This document shows positions 41,588-49,323 of a stretch of DNA of 64,000 nucleotides, piece by piece (the first letter of the stretch is position 1; each line of letters starts with the position of its first letter). A program made the translations under genes and the position numbers. The notes beneath the pieces were generated by a model. That model made no database searches and was not told where the DNA came from. It saw only the letters and a program-made list of their open reading frames with translations. Origin of the DNA: JBGASG01 sp046328035 (lineage in GTDB: Bacteria; Cyanobacteriota; Vampirovibrionia; Obscuribacterales; Obscuribacteraceae); the NCBI GenBank assembly GCA_046328035.1, contig JAXLXI010000001.1, positions 310,001 to 374,000 of the forward strand. The letters are read 5' to 3'.

Positions 41588-42320
41588 TCTTTTTGGATTT
41601 GCGTGCCTCTTTTCCTTCTCGCTGGAGCACTTTGTAGACTTCGCGTCGCACTCGGTCGAGGTCTTTAGTTTCTCGATTGATCGCGGTTGCCTGATCGGCG
41701 ATCGCCTGGTTGTCATAACCAGGGCCTTTGGTGAGACCTTTCAGAACTTGCAGATGTCCGTACGTGTCGGTTACCAGCGTGGACCATTTCTTGAATTGCG
41801 GCGCCAGTTCTTCCTGGGTGGCTTCGTCCAGGTCGAGCTTCTTGTGACCTTCTGTGATGGCGTCGACTGAGGATTTGGCCATGTCAATCCAGGGTTCGAT
41901 GGCCTCCATCGCGTTGTCGACCGCCGATTTCCTGGGCGGCAAATAGCCACCGCCGGTGAAACCAGTGACAACAGGGATAACCGTGTTCAGTCCCACAACT
42001 TCCGGCATAGTTTGCAGGCTGACCGGCTGGCGGCTCACTTCGTCGTAAAGGGCGGTGGCGCCGTGCTGCACGCGTTTGATGTCCAATCCCAGGTCGCGCA
42101 ATGTGGCAAGGTTGACTTCTACTAGTTGTACCTGTCCACTCAACGACTGGTTGGCGCTTTGCGGATCAGAGGTAGTACTTGTGGAAGTGGAGGTGCCAGT
42201 GCCAAAGGAGCCGGAACTGGTTGATGCTGCAGGTGGCGAAGCCGGATCCTCCGCCAGGCTCGGTGATGCGCAAAGCAGAGCCGCGCCGAGCAGGGCGACG
42301 ATCAGCGACTTGATGTTCAT
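41580..42320 (-). CDS. Secreted hypothetical protein with Ser/Thr-rich linker
   Basis: 246 residues. A signal peptide (SLIVALLGAALLCASPSLA) is followed by a Ser/Thr/Gly linker (about 25-60). A helical domain follows with VQLVEVNLATLRDLGLDIKRVQ, IDMAKSSVDAITEGHKKLDLDEATQEELAPQFKKW and a long basic C-terminal helix ending KKKS. It is not recognised. The last codons derive from the palindrome that follows. A strong hairpin separates it from the upstream membrane-protein gene. Confidence 0.7.
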   Translation of the reverse strand: MNIKSLIVALLGAALLCASPSLAEDPASPPAASTSSGSFGTGTSTSTSTTSDPQSANQSLSGQVQLVEVNLATLRDLGLDIKRVQHGATALYDEVSRQPVSLQTMPEVVGLNTVIPVVTGFTGGGYLPPRKSAVDNAMEAIEPWIDMAKSSVDAITEGHKKLDLDEATQEELAPQFKKWSTLVTDTYGHLQVLKGLTKGPGYDNQAIADQATAINRETKDLDRVRREVYKVLQREGKEARKSKKKS

Positions 42321-42403
42321 CTTGTGTACCTCTTATGCGCGGCGGAGATCATGTAACTTCGGCGTTGAACCCGTCAGTGTAGCGCACAAAATGTGGCGCA
42401 GAG

Positions 42404-42435
42404 CAAAGAAGAGCGAGGTACCTCGCTCTTCTTTG
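42404..42435. terminator. Perfect 32-bp palindrome, terminator-like
   Basis: Two 16-bp arms with GGTACC at the centre and CAAAG/CTTTG ends. It lies 38 bp behind the stop of the membrane protein on minus and 83 bp before the next minus start. It differs in sequence from the GATATC palindromes. Confidence 0.75.
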
Positions 42436-42472
42436 TTTCGAATATCTGTTTTGTGAATTCGTTTTTCTACGA

Positions 42473-42769
42473 CTAAGGCGTCGAAGACTCCGCAGCTGGT
42501 GCCGGCTCCGCAGGAGCTGCCGGCGCTGGAGTAGGCACTGGTGTCGGAACTGGCACCGGCGTCGTTGTGTGTGTATTCGTCTCCGTTCTCTCAATAATCG
42601 TGGTCGGATTGAGGCTGTTCGACATGTTCGCATTGCTGAAGTAGTAGACCATGAATCCCAGCACTGCGATTATCAAAAGCGAAAACATCACAACCATTGC
42701 AGTGGCTGGACCCGAATCATCGACTATCCGCTCGGTATAGACTTCGCGTTCTGGTGTAACTTGAACCAT
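42473..42769 (-). CDS. Single-pass membrane protein with Pro/Ala/Thr tail
   Basis: 98 residues: a charged cytoplasmic N-terminus (TPEREVYTERIVDDSG), one transmembrane helix (ATAMVVMFSLLIIAVLGFMVYYF) and an extracytoplasmic tail of Thr, then Pro-Val/Pro-Ala repeats. AGGAGG lies 5-6 nt before ATG 42769. The N-terminal EVYTERIVDD pattern resembles small envelope stress proteins, but no family is named. Function unknown. Confidence 0.72.
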   Translation of the reverse strand: MVQVTPEREVYTERIVDDSGPATAMVVMFSLLIIAVLGFMVYYFSNANMSNSLNPTTIIERTETNTHTTTPVPVPTPVPTPAPAAPAEPAPAAESSTP

Positions 42770-43060
42770 TTGTTCCTCCTGGGCCGCGCAGGCTGCCCGA
42801 TTCTTAAGTCATGTGCAACGTCGATATTGACGTAACCGCGAAGGCCAAGGTTTCAACCCATCCGTTTAGGTGCCCTGATTATTCATACGAGGTGGGTCGC
42901 TCATCGCTCCGCGTCGTACATAGGTGCGCCGCGAGGACGGTCCTTCTTATGGAATAAGGATCGACCTGCGCCGTGCAGATTCGTTTGCGGGCAGCGGAAA
43001 CTTCTAGCTGACCACTCGCGTCTCTGCCCCCGTGATTGGTCGGTAGGAGAAAGGACAGTT

Positions 43061-43327
43061 ATGGGTATTCTAAGTTTTCTACTTTTCTTAGTTGTAGCAG
43101 CCGTCTGCGCATGGATCGCCGCGGCACTGGTTCCGGGACGCGTTCCTGGTGGATTTTTGGCTGCTGCTATCGTCGGTGCCATAGGCGCTTGGGTCGGTGC
43201 CAGCCTGTTTGGCGGATTTGGACCGGACCTCGCCGGCGTACCGTTGGTTCCGGCGATTGCTGGTTCGGCTATCGTCGTGTTCGCCATGTACCTCTTGAGC
43301 GGTGCTATCACCCGCTCGGACGTCTAG
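43061..43327 (+). CDS. GlsB/YeaQ/YmgE-family membrane protein, paralog of 38418-38681
   Basis: 88 residues, closely similar to the protein at 38.4 kb: MGILSFLLFLVVAAVCAWIA, then VPGRVPGGFLAAAIVGAIGAWVG, FGPDLAGVPLVPAIAGSAIVVFAMYLL. It has three short membrane helices. The ribosome region TAGGAGAAAGGACAGTT precedes ATG 43061. A hairpin follows 22 bp behind the stop. It is the first of three short plus-strand genes probably linked to stress. Confidence 0.88.
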   Translation: MGILSFLLFLVVAAVCAWIAAALVPGRVPGGFLAAAIVGAIGAWVGASLFGGFGPDLAGVPLVPAIAGSAIVVFAMYLLSGAITRSDV

Positions 43328-43349
43328 AGCGGCACAGCAAGACCATCGG

Positions 43350-43381
43350 CAACCACGACGGCAAAGCGACCGTCGTGGTTG
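43350..43381. terminator. Hairpin behind the YmgE-type gene
   Basis: A 12-bp perfect stem (43350-43361 with 43370-43381) and 8-nt loop, followed by TTGTG. It is a likely terminator or attenuator before the small downstream gene. Confidence 0.7.
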
Positions 43382-43436
43382 TTGTGTGAAGAGCGTAGTA
43401 AACAGACCACGCGGTTGACACCCTGAGGAGATAAAG

Positions 43437-43610
43437 ATGTTTAAGGCAGTAAAAGGATTAGTTGCGGTGGTCTCGCTTGTGACCACTGCTCTGGTTGCAT
43501 ACACCGAATTGCGCAAGGCATGGGCGGCCTTGAAGGATACTCAGCCCAAGCGGACCACATATCGCACCAGCGAATATGCCGCACCGACTGGCGCGCCGAA
43601 CAGCGGCTAA
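43437..43610 (+). CDS. Small membrane-anchored protein, 57 residues
   Basis: It starts at ATG 43437 behind GAGGAG. The N-terminal helix FKAVKGLVAVVSLVTTALVAY is a membrane anchor. A short helix ELRKAWAALKD and a Thr/Tyr/Pro tail follow, ending GAPNSG. The layout is similar to the mini-proteins around it. It is below usual gene-calling length but well supported by its ribosome site and composition. No family recognised. Confidence 0.6.
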   Translation: MFKAVKGLVAVVSLVTTALVAYTELRKAWAALKDTQPKRTTYRTSEYAAPTGAPNSG

Positions 43611-43709
43611 TCAACCGGCTTGGCACGAAATTGATTCGCCGATGGGTGGAACTGTCGAGCGTCGGAATCCGTCTTCTCCCGCAAATGAAGACTGTGGAGG
43701 AATCTATAA

Positions 43710-44357
43710 ATGGCAAAATTGGTTACGGGAATTTTCAAGAATCGCTCTAACTCGATGTTAGCGGTCGAAGACTTGATTAGACACGGATTCCCACAGGAAG
43801 ATATTAGTCTCCTTATTCCAGACACGGCAACCGGACGGGAATGGTTCTCAGTGCCGGCAACTAAGGCTCCCGAAATGGGTGTATTCGGCACCGTCGTCGG
43901 TGGCATGATTGGAGCAGTCTGCTTCGGACTCGCTGCCATGGGTTACACGCCGTCCCCGACAGCGGGTGCGGAGGGGTTGCTCGGTGCCTTCGCTGGAGCT
44001 GGTCTGGGCGGGACTATCGGTCTTATCGTTGGCAGCCTGTTCGGCATGACCGTTCCTGAGTTCGAGGCGAACTTGTTTAGTCTCGACAAGCGACATGGCG
44101 GACTGCTGGTCGGAGTCTACTGCCACGAGAAGCGTGCCCGCGAAGCCGTCAAGGTCCTGGATGCCGCCGGCGCGAAGAGCTTGCACACCAAATCTATTAA
44201 GAACGAAACCTTGCGTCACTATGCAGCAGCTCAGGAATTAGCTCCGGTCGGTGCGACAGACCGCCACGACTACGTTGACCGCGTTGATCGTCTCGATCGC
44301 GTCGACCGAATTGACCGTGTGGACTACGTAGAACCGCCGGTTGAGCGACTCGACTAG
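43710..44357 (+). CDS. Glycine-zipper stress-type membrane protein
   Basis: 215 residues. The N-terminus VTGIFKNRSNSMLAVEDLIRHGFPQEDISLL resembles the general-stress 17M/YflT-like fold (a small ACT-like unit). A glycine-rich double membrane segment follows (VFGTVVGGMIGAVCFGLAAMG and GAFAGAGLGGTIGLIVGSLFG). A second half-unit GLLVGVYCHEKRAREAVKVLDAAGA completes it. The tail is a repeat of VDR/LDR tripeptides. GGAGG precedes ATG 43710 by 9 nt. A terminator hairpin and palindrome cluster K follow. Probably membrane protective; the precise role is unknown. Confidence 0.78.
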   Translation: MAKLVTGIFKNRSNSMLAVEDLIRHGFPQEDISLLIPDTATGREWFSVPATKAPEMGVFGTVVGGMIGAVCFGLAAMGYTPSPTAGAEGLLGAFAGAGLGGTIGLIVGSLFGMTVPEFEANLFSLDKRHGGLLVGVYCHEKRAREAVKVLDAAGAKSLHTKSIKNETLRHYAAAQELAPVGATDRHDYVDRVDRLDRVDRIDRVDYVEPPVERLD

Positions 44358-44390
44358 CTCTGACCAATGTACAAATCAAGTGCAAATTTA

Positions 44391-44410
44391 GGGGGCGAAT
44401 TTTCGCCCCC
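44391..44410. terminator. Rho-independent terminator-like hairpin
   Basis: GGGGGCGAA pairs with TTCGCCCCC, with TCTCCTTT following, 33 bp behind the glycine-zipper gene. Confidence 0.75.
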
Positions 44411-44428
44411 TCTCCTTTACTTCCAGAG

Positions 44429-44518
44429 CTGGAGTGATATCACTTTAGCTCTAGCGAGGAAACCTGGAGCGATATCACTTTAGCTCTGGCGACGAAACCT
44501 GGAGCGATATCACTTTAG
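44429..44518. repeat. Palindrome array K, 3 copies with 35-bp period
   Basis: Copies begin at 44429, 44464 and 44499. The spacers are nearly identical (CTCTGGCGACGAAAC type), so the array grew by tandem duplication of the 35-bp unit. The right arm CACTTTAG has TT where the left has GG, pairing as G-U in RNA. The junction is convergent. Confidence 0.92.
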
Positions 44519-44533
44519 CTCTGGATAAATGGG

Positions 44534-46024
44534 TCAGGCGAGTTCTGTCTTGAGGTGCTCGAATATGCCCTGACCAATTTTTTGATAGCCCTGACCTGTA
44601 AAGTGCAACTCGTCACCGGCTGCCAGACCGTCGGCGTGCCATTTTTCTATTGAACCGGGTCCGCCCATAGCCTGGCGCATGTCCATGAAGTCGAGTCCGT
44701 TCTTGGCAGCGATCTCTTTTTGGACCTGGATGACGGTGTCGAGACCGGGCAGATCGTTACCCTTGTTGGCTCCGGTTATTGAATTGCCATCTGTCGGTCC
44801 AACTATGAGAATGGAGGCGTTCGGAGCGCGTTGTCGAACCTCATCGATGAGGTTTTGGTAGGTTTTCGCATACTGCTCTGGGTTGGGGTTGCCCGCAGAG
44901 TCGTTGCTGCCAAAAGACAAGATCACCAGATCTGGATTGGCTTGTTGAATAGGTTGGTCAAGCCATTCTTGCGCATGGGCGGCTGGGTAGTTTGCACTGA
45001 TGCCACCCAGTGCTTTGACGTTGTATTCAGTTGGGGCTATGCCTTTCATCAGGCTTTCGATCGTTTTGGCTTCTGTTCCCTGAACGATATGGGAGTCGCC
45101 GTACTGGAGGATACTGACTGGCTTGCCGCCGCTGTTCGCGCGATCAATGGCTTCCTTTAAGTGTTCGAGACCTTTTCCGTCGCCAGGCACAATGCTAAGT
45201 CCAGATTGTCCCGAAGGAGGCGGAATGTCGCCGCCCGATGGTGGGCCGCTGGTGCTGCCATCGCTGCCGCCGTTGTACGTGCCGCCGCCGTCACTACCGC
45301 CGCCACCGCCGCCACCGCCGCCACTACCGCCGCCACCGCCACCGCCACCGCCACCGCTAGGTGCCAGGTCGCCGCCGCCTCCGATCACGTTTTGCGGATC
45401 AGAGTCGTACTGTGGAGTCGGTTGATTCTGGGTGCCATCGGTTTGTGGCAGGGGATTCACTATGGGTGGTGCCGGTGTATCGGACGGGGGTTCGAAGATT
45501 TGCATCGGCGCCGGAGGCAGATCCGGTTCTTTAGCCAGCATATCCAGCCAATCCTGGGGTACCTTGCCGTTCGGATTGTTCTGAAGGAAGTACTGAATTA
45601 AATCCTTGACGGCTGCCTTTTGCAGCTGATCCGCCAGTTTCTTCGAGTCGATCTCTTGCTTGTTTTGCGACTGCAGTTCTATGTTTATGGAGCCGTCGGG
45701 ATTCTTGGTTGTTTTGTCTGGATTGGGTGTCAGCTTGCCGTCAGCACCGAGGAAGTAATCCGGCTGCTGATTGTTTTGCGCGTTTTCGGCGGAGGTACTG
45801 AAATGAAGTCCCTTAGCCGATTTGAGAGTGTCGCGAATCTGGTCGCGCGCGAAAGTTCCTGCGTCTGCTCCAGACACGATTAACGGCCCGGCCATATCCT
45901 CATTGCTTGAGTTCGCGGTTGGAAACTCATGCATCAAGGTGTGGACGTAATTGGACAGTTCAATGTTACCCACCAGCGGTGAGTGAAATTGAAAGTCCTC
46001 TATGCTGAATCCTGACTGCGACAT
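44534..46024 (-). CDS. SGNH/GDSL-hydrolase protein with poly-glycine linker
   Basis: About 496 residues from ATG 46024; a TTG four codons upstream is possible. The N-terminal 160 residues are of unknown fold. A Pro-rich stretch and a linker of nearly uninterrupted Gly (about 225-260) follow. The C-terminal hydrolase has block I ILQYGDSHI (Ser nucleophile), block III LSFGSNDS and block V DELHFTGQGY (Asp-His). The catalytic triad is complete. Esterase or O-acetyl hydrolase activity on polysaccharide or peptidoglycan is inferred. No classical signal peptide is seen at the chosen start, which is odd for such a linker. Confidence 0.8.
   Translation of the reverse strand: MSQSGFSIEDFQFHSPLVGNIELSNYVHTLMHEFPTANSSNEDMAGPLIVSGADAGTFARDQIRDTLKSAKGLHFSTSAENAQNNQQPDYFLGADGKLTPNPDKTTKNPDGSINIELQSQNKQEIDSKKLADQLQKAAVKDLIQYFLQNNPNGKVPQDWLDMLAKEPDLPPAPMQIFEPPSDTPAPPIVNPLPQTDGTQNQPTPQYDSDPQNVIGGGGDLAPSGGGGGGGGGGSGGGGGGGGGSDGGGTYNGGSDGSTSGPPSGGDIPPPSGQSGLSIVPGDGKGLEHLKEAIDRANSGGKPVSILQYGDSHIVQGTEAKTIESLMKGIAPTEYNVKALGGISANYPAAHAQEWLDQPIQQANPDLVILSFGSNDSAGNPNPEQYAKTYQNLIDEVRQRAPNASILIVGPTDGNSITGANKGNDLPGLDTVIQVQKEIAAKNGLDFMDMRQAMGGPGSIEKWHADGLAAGDELHFTGQGYQKIGQGIFEHLKTELA
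45290..45360. repeat. GGN (glycine codon) microsatellite in the SGNH gene
   Basis: About 24 consecutive CCGCCA/CCGCCG-type triplets on plus encode the poly-glycine linker on minus. Such repeats are prone to length change. Confidence 0.85.
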
Positions 46025-46160
46025 CGGGAAATCCAATAGAGAAGCGGTATGGGGCGTGCGGTCGCCTCGACAAGGCGGTCAGCCGTTGCCGAATGTTTTG
46101 CGAGGCCGCCAACATAACAATTAGGTCGATGAATGTCAATATGCCGCGGCGCCCTAAAAC

Positions 46161-46192
46161 GGCACCAGTGCGGGAATTCAGGCACTGGCGCC
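46161..46192 (-). terminator. Rho-independent terminator of the type III PKS operon
   Basis: On minus, GGCGCCAGTGC pairs with GCACTGGTGCC (one mismatch) around 10 nt, followed by GTTTTAG. It lies 33 bp behind the PKS stop. Confidence 0.82.
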
Positions 46193-46224
46193 GATCGAGC
46201 CGTTTCGTATTTTCCCCATCGCGC

Positions 46225-47319
46225 CTAGGTGAGCAGCGTCAGTTCGATCGTTAAACCTGGTCCAAATGCCATTATTACGCAGGGCAGGTGACCTTCTGAA
46301 CGTTGTCGCAGCGCATCAAGTATGAACAGCACGGTAGGCGAAGACATATTGCCGTGATGGGAAAGCGCTGTTCGCGATGGTTCTGATTGTTTGTCGTCGA
46401 GTTTGAGGCTGGTCGTAACAGCATCCACGATTCGTGGTCCACCCGGATGAATTGCCCATCCTCTAATGTCTTGGACTGTGAGTTGGTGCGCCGCCAGCCA
46501 GGGATTCACGACTGCCGGCAATGACTGCCGCACTAGTTCAGGGACGGACCTCGACAGAGTCATCTGAAATCCATGGTCGCCCACTGTCCAGGTCATCAAT
46601 TCGCGGCTGTCCGGCAAAATAATGGAATGTGTTGCGGCGAGGCAACCGATGGGATTGGCGCTTATGTGCCGGCTGCCGCTCTCGATGACCACGGCGGCCG
46701 CGCCATCGGCAAAGAGCGAGTTGGCAACGACGTTGTTCGCATCGTAGGCGTACTGGAAATGCAACGTGCACAACTCAACGCAACAGACGAGCACTCGATT
46801 GCTTGGGTCAGCCGCGACCAGGGATCTGGCTATGCGCAGGGCGTTCAAGGCTCCGTGACAGCCCATGAATCCAACATGCGTCCGTTGCACGGTAGAGGGA
46901 AGCGGTAAATTGAGAATCAGATCAACATCGAACCCGGGTGCACTAAATCCGGTGCACGAAACCGTTATCAGATGAGTTATCTGTGCTGCCTCAACGTGGG
47001 CGTTGAACAACGCATCCTGAGCCGTGGCAATAGCAAGCGCCGGTGCATCCAGTTTATAGCGCTGCATGCGTTCAGCGGTGCTGGGACCGCAGCCTTCACC
47101 TTTTGAGAAAAACTCGCCGTCTGGACCGCTGTCGCGTCGGACCAATGTGCTATTTCTGCTTGCGACTCCGGAGCGGCGGTAAATCTCTGAGATCACTTTG
47201 TTTTGGCGGGTGCTTTGCGCTGACAGCGACGCGGCAAATTGAGCAGCAAACTCCTGAGTCACCGCCGTGCCCGGAACCCTGACTGCCAGTCCTGTGATGA
47301 CTGCATGTTGTTTGGACAT
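46225..47319 (-). CDS. Type III polyketide synthase (chalcone/stilbene-synthase family)
   Basis: 364 residues. It condenses an acyl-CoA starter with malonyl-CoA to give alkylresorcinol- or pyrone-type products. The thiolase-fold catalytic triad is visible: Cys 122 in ITVSCTGFSAPG, His in WAIHPGGPRIVDAV (about 290) and Asn in SHHGNMSSPTVLF (about 325), plus AFGPGLTIE near the C-terminus. It is the last gene of a three-gene operon, starting 3 bp behind the flavoprotein. The gene set of methyltransferase, flavin hydroxylase and PKS mirrors the srsB, srsC and srsA functions of Streptomyces griseus phenolic-lipid synthesis (known family; the parallel is inferred). A terminator follows. Confidence 0.9.
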   Translation of the reverse strand: MSKQHAVITGLAVRVPGTAVTQEFAAQFAASLSAQSTRQNKVISEIYRRSGVASRNSTLVRRDSGPDGEFFSKGEGCGPSTAERMQRYKLDAPALAIATAQDALFNAHVEAAQITHLITVSCTGFSAPGFDVDLILNLPLPSTVQRTHVGFMGCHGALNALRIARSLVAADPSNRVLVCCVELCTLHFQYAYDANNVVANSLFADGAAAVVIESGSRHISANPIGCLAATHSIILPDSRELMTWTVGDHGFQMTLSRSVPELVRQSLPAVVNPWLAAHQLTVQDIRGWAIHPGGPRIVDAVTTSLKLDDKQSEPSRTALSHHGNMSSPTVLFILDALRQRSEGHLPCVIMAFGPGLTIELTLLT

Positions 47320-47322
47320 TGC

Positions 47323-48456
47323 CTATCCGACCTCAATTGGCGCATTAACACGATCGACCAGCGGGTTCAAAACAAACGGTGCGCTTTCCAACAATCGAGA
47401 CATAACGCCGACGGCGCCGGTATTTCGCAGGGCAAACGCAGCCAATTTGCTGGTTGACTGCCGGTCATGGATGATGCGGCGATGCAGATATCTCCATCGT
47501 GCAGACAACAGATCACTCCAGCCTTCGCGCACGCATTTCCGAACAATCGGTACCAGAGCCCGTGCGCCGGCGAGGGCCCAGGCAATGCCTTCACCGGTAA
47601 ATGGCTCCACGTAAGCGGCCGAATCCCCAACGACAAAAATGCGACAAGAAGCGACGTCTTTTCGTCTACAGGTGAGAGGTCTGGTCCCTCGCCATCTTGT
47701 CTCGTCCAGTGCTTCGATGACCGGCAGCCCGGCCTCGCGCATAATCTTTTGCACCGTGCCGCCAACGTCATGGTTTGCCGCGCGCAAGGTTTCTACATCC
47801 AGCGCAGCGGCTACGTCAAAGGTTCCATCTTCAAGCGCGACCACGCCCGCGTAGCCCTCAACTGCGCACGACATGAAAATGGTGTTTCGTACATATGCAG
47901 CTGGAACTCCCGAAACCCTGGTCCCAACGCCCACCTTCGACCGCGGGTATACCTCCACGCCGAACTCGGGCAATCCCTGCAGGCTGGTGCCGCCGAGACC
48001 ATCGGCGGCGATAACGACGCGTGCAGTCAAAGTTTCGGCAGCCTCCATGTGCACCAGGCGATATCCATCTGTCTGTGTTCCTACAAGAGCCGGACAACCG
48101 TCCCGGAACGTTACACCACGGCGCACCGCTTGCAGTACCAGCATTTGATCGAATGATTCGCGCGAGATAGCCATTCCGGGCGGCAAATCGATCGCCACCC
48201 GGCGTCCTGACAGGTAGACGTGCAAACTGCGCAGTGGAACGCCTTGATCTAGTAGCGACATCGGTTCGAGCAAACCGGCCTGTTGCAGCTGATCCAGGGC
48301 GGCGGCATTCAAACAGCAACCGCAGACTTTCTGGCGAGGAAATACCGCCTTATCGAGCAACAAGATATCACTGACGCCGGCGCTGGCCAGCTCGCAAGCG
48401 AGCATGCTGCCTGCCGGTCCGGCGCCGATGATGATGACGTTCCAGATCTTACTCAT
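47323..48456 (-). CDS. FAD-dependent oxidoreductase of the PKS operon
   Basis: About 377 residues from ATG 48456. It has the dinucleotide-binding GAGPAGSMLACELASAG at the N-terminus, the DKAVFPRQKVCG motif of the geranylgeranyl-reductase/PHBH-like group, ADGLGG, and the second FAD motif VGDSAAYVEPFTGEGIAWAL. It probably hydroxylates or reduces the lipid ring or chain made by the adjacent PKS. Its ATG shares one base with the stop of the upstream methyltransferase (TAATG), showing translational coupling. The PKS starts 3 bp behind its stop. An earlier in-frame start would overlap the methyltransferase by 13 bp. Confidence 0.87.
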   Translation of the reverse strand: MSKIWNVIIIGAGPAGSMLACELASAGVSDILLLDKAVFPRQKVCGCCLNAAALDQLQQAGLLEPMSLLDQGVPLRSLHVYLSGRRVAIDLPPGMAISRESFDQMLVLQAVRRGVTFRDGCPALVGTQTDGYRLVHMEAAETLTARVVIAADGLGGTSLQGLPEFGVEVYPRSKVGVGTRVSGVPAAYVRNTIFMSCAVEGYAGVVALEDGTFDVAAALDVETLRAANHDVGGTVQKIMREAGLPVIEALDETRWRGTRPLTCRRKDVASCRIFVVGDSAAYVEPFTGEGIAWALAGARALVPIVRKCVREGWSDLLSARWRYLHRRIIHDRQSTSKLAAFALRNTGAVGVMSRLLESAPFVLNPLVDRVNAPIEVG

Positions 48457-49163
48457 TATGGCGACCACGTGAGAAGGAGCCGACAGGGAAATCGTTTCTC
48501 CACGCGGCAGTTTCTCAGACCTGCCGCTTCAGCCATGTGTTGGAATTCCGAGATGGTGTAGGCGGCGCGCACCGAGGTCGGACCATCGTAATGCACCACG
48601 GGCGATGTCGACAATAAACGTGTGGCGACGATCACTTGCAGATAGTTCAGCCAGGAGCGTTCCAGATCGTTGACGATCACCAGCTTCTTCGCGCATTCGG
48701 ACATGCGCTTCAGAAGTGCGATGACGTCGGGCGGATCTATGTGATGCGTGAACAAGTTAGCGGTCACCACATCAAACCGTTCGATCGCCTGTGGCAACTC
48801 ATCGGTGAGTGCGTTGAATTCGAAGAAATGGGCGTCTATACCGGCGTCAGAGGCGCGTTTTCGACACAAGGCGATGGCGCGCGGACTGACGTCGGTGCCA
48901 CTAATATGCAGCTTCCGTCCTTCGCTTGCGGCTAATCTGGACAGCGACAGCGGCACATCCCCGCCGCCGGTCGCTATATCTAGAAGAGATACGCTGGGCG
49001 CAGTTTCGTAAAGCGGGCGAATGGCAACCCAAATTTGAGGTACGGCTCCACTGGCGGCGTTCAGGCGTTCCAGTCCGCGCAGCGCAAGCAGATGCGCACG
49101 CTCGTCGAGCGCGGGATCGTCCATCAATTCAGGATTACGCTGGCGATCCATGGCAGTGATCAT
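48456..49163 (-). CDS. Class I SAM-dependent methyltransferase of the PKS operon
   Basis: 235 residues. The Rossmann-type methyltransferase has motif I SLLDIATGGGDVPLSLSRLA, motif II-like GTDVSPRAIALCRKRA, and FDVVTANLFTHHIDPPDVIALLKRM. The N-terminus NPELMDDPALDERAHLLALRGLERLN is typical of methyltransferases clustered with type III PKS. It is the first gene of the operon, and its stop overlaps the flavoprotein start. It likely O-methylates a resorcinol or quinol intermediate. The promoter must lie in the 160-bp divergent gap to recQ, where AGCTATAGCT and TATATAGG occur. Confidence 0.86.
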   Translation of the reverse strand: MITAMDRQRNPELMDDPALDERAHLLALRGLERLNAASGAVPQIWVAIRPLYETAPSVSLLDIATGGGDVPLSLSRLAASEGRKLHISGTDVSPRAIALCRKRASDAGIDAHFFEFNALTDELPQAIERFDVVTANLFTHHIDPPDVIALLKRMSECAKKLVIVNDLERSWLNYLQVIVATRLLSTSPVVHYDGPTSVRAAYTISEFQHMAEAAGLRNCRVEKRFPCRLLLTWSP

Positions 49164-49323
49164 CGTCGCATTCTAGAAGATTAAAACGCGTACTTTCCGG
49201 ATTGTTTTGGATGAAAAGCTATAGCTATCCTATATAGGGATTGCCGAGGTTAACTGTCCGTCAGACCTTGGCGCCTTTGTGCGTGCTATTAGGAAGAATC
49301 TTATTCAGTGATCCGTCATCGCC

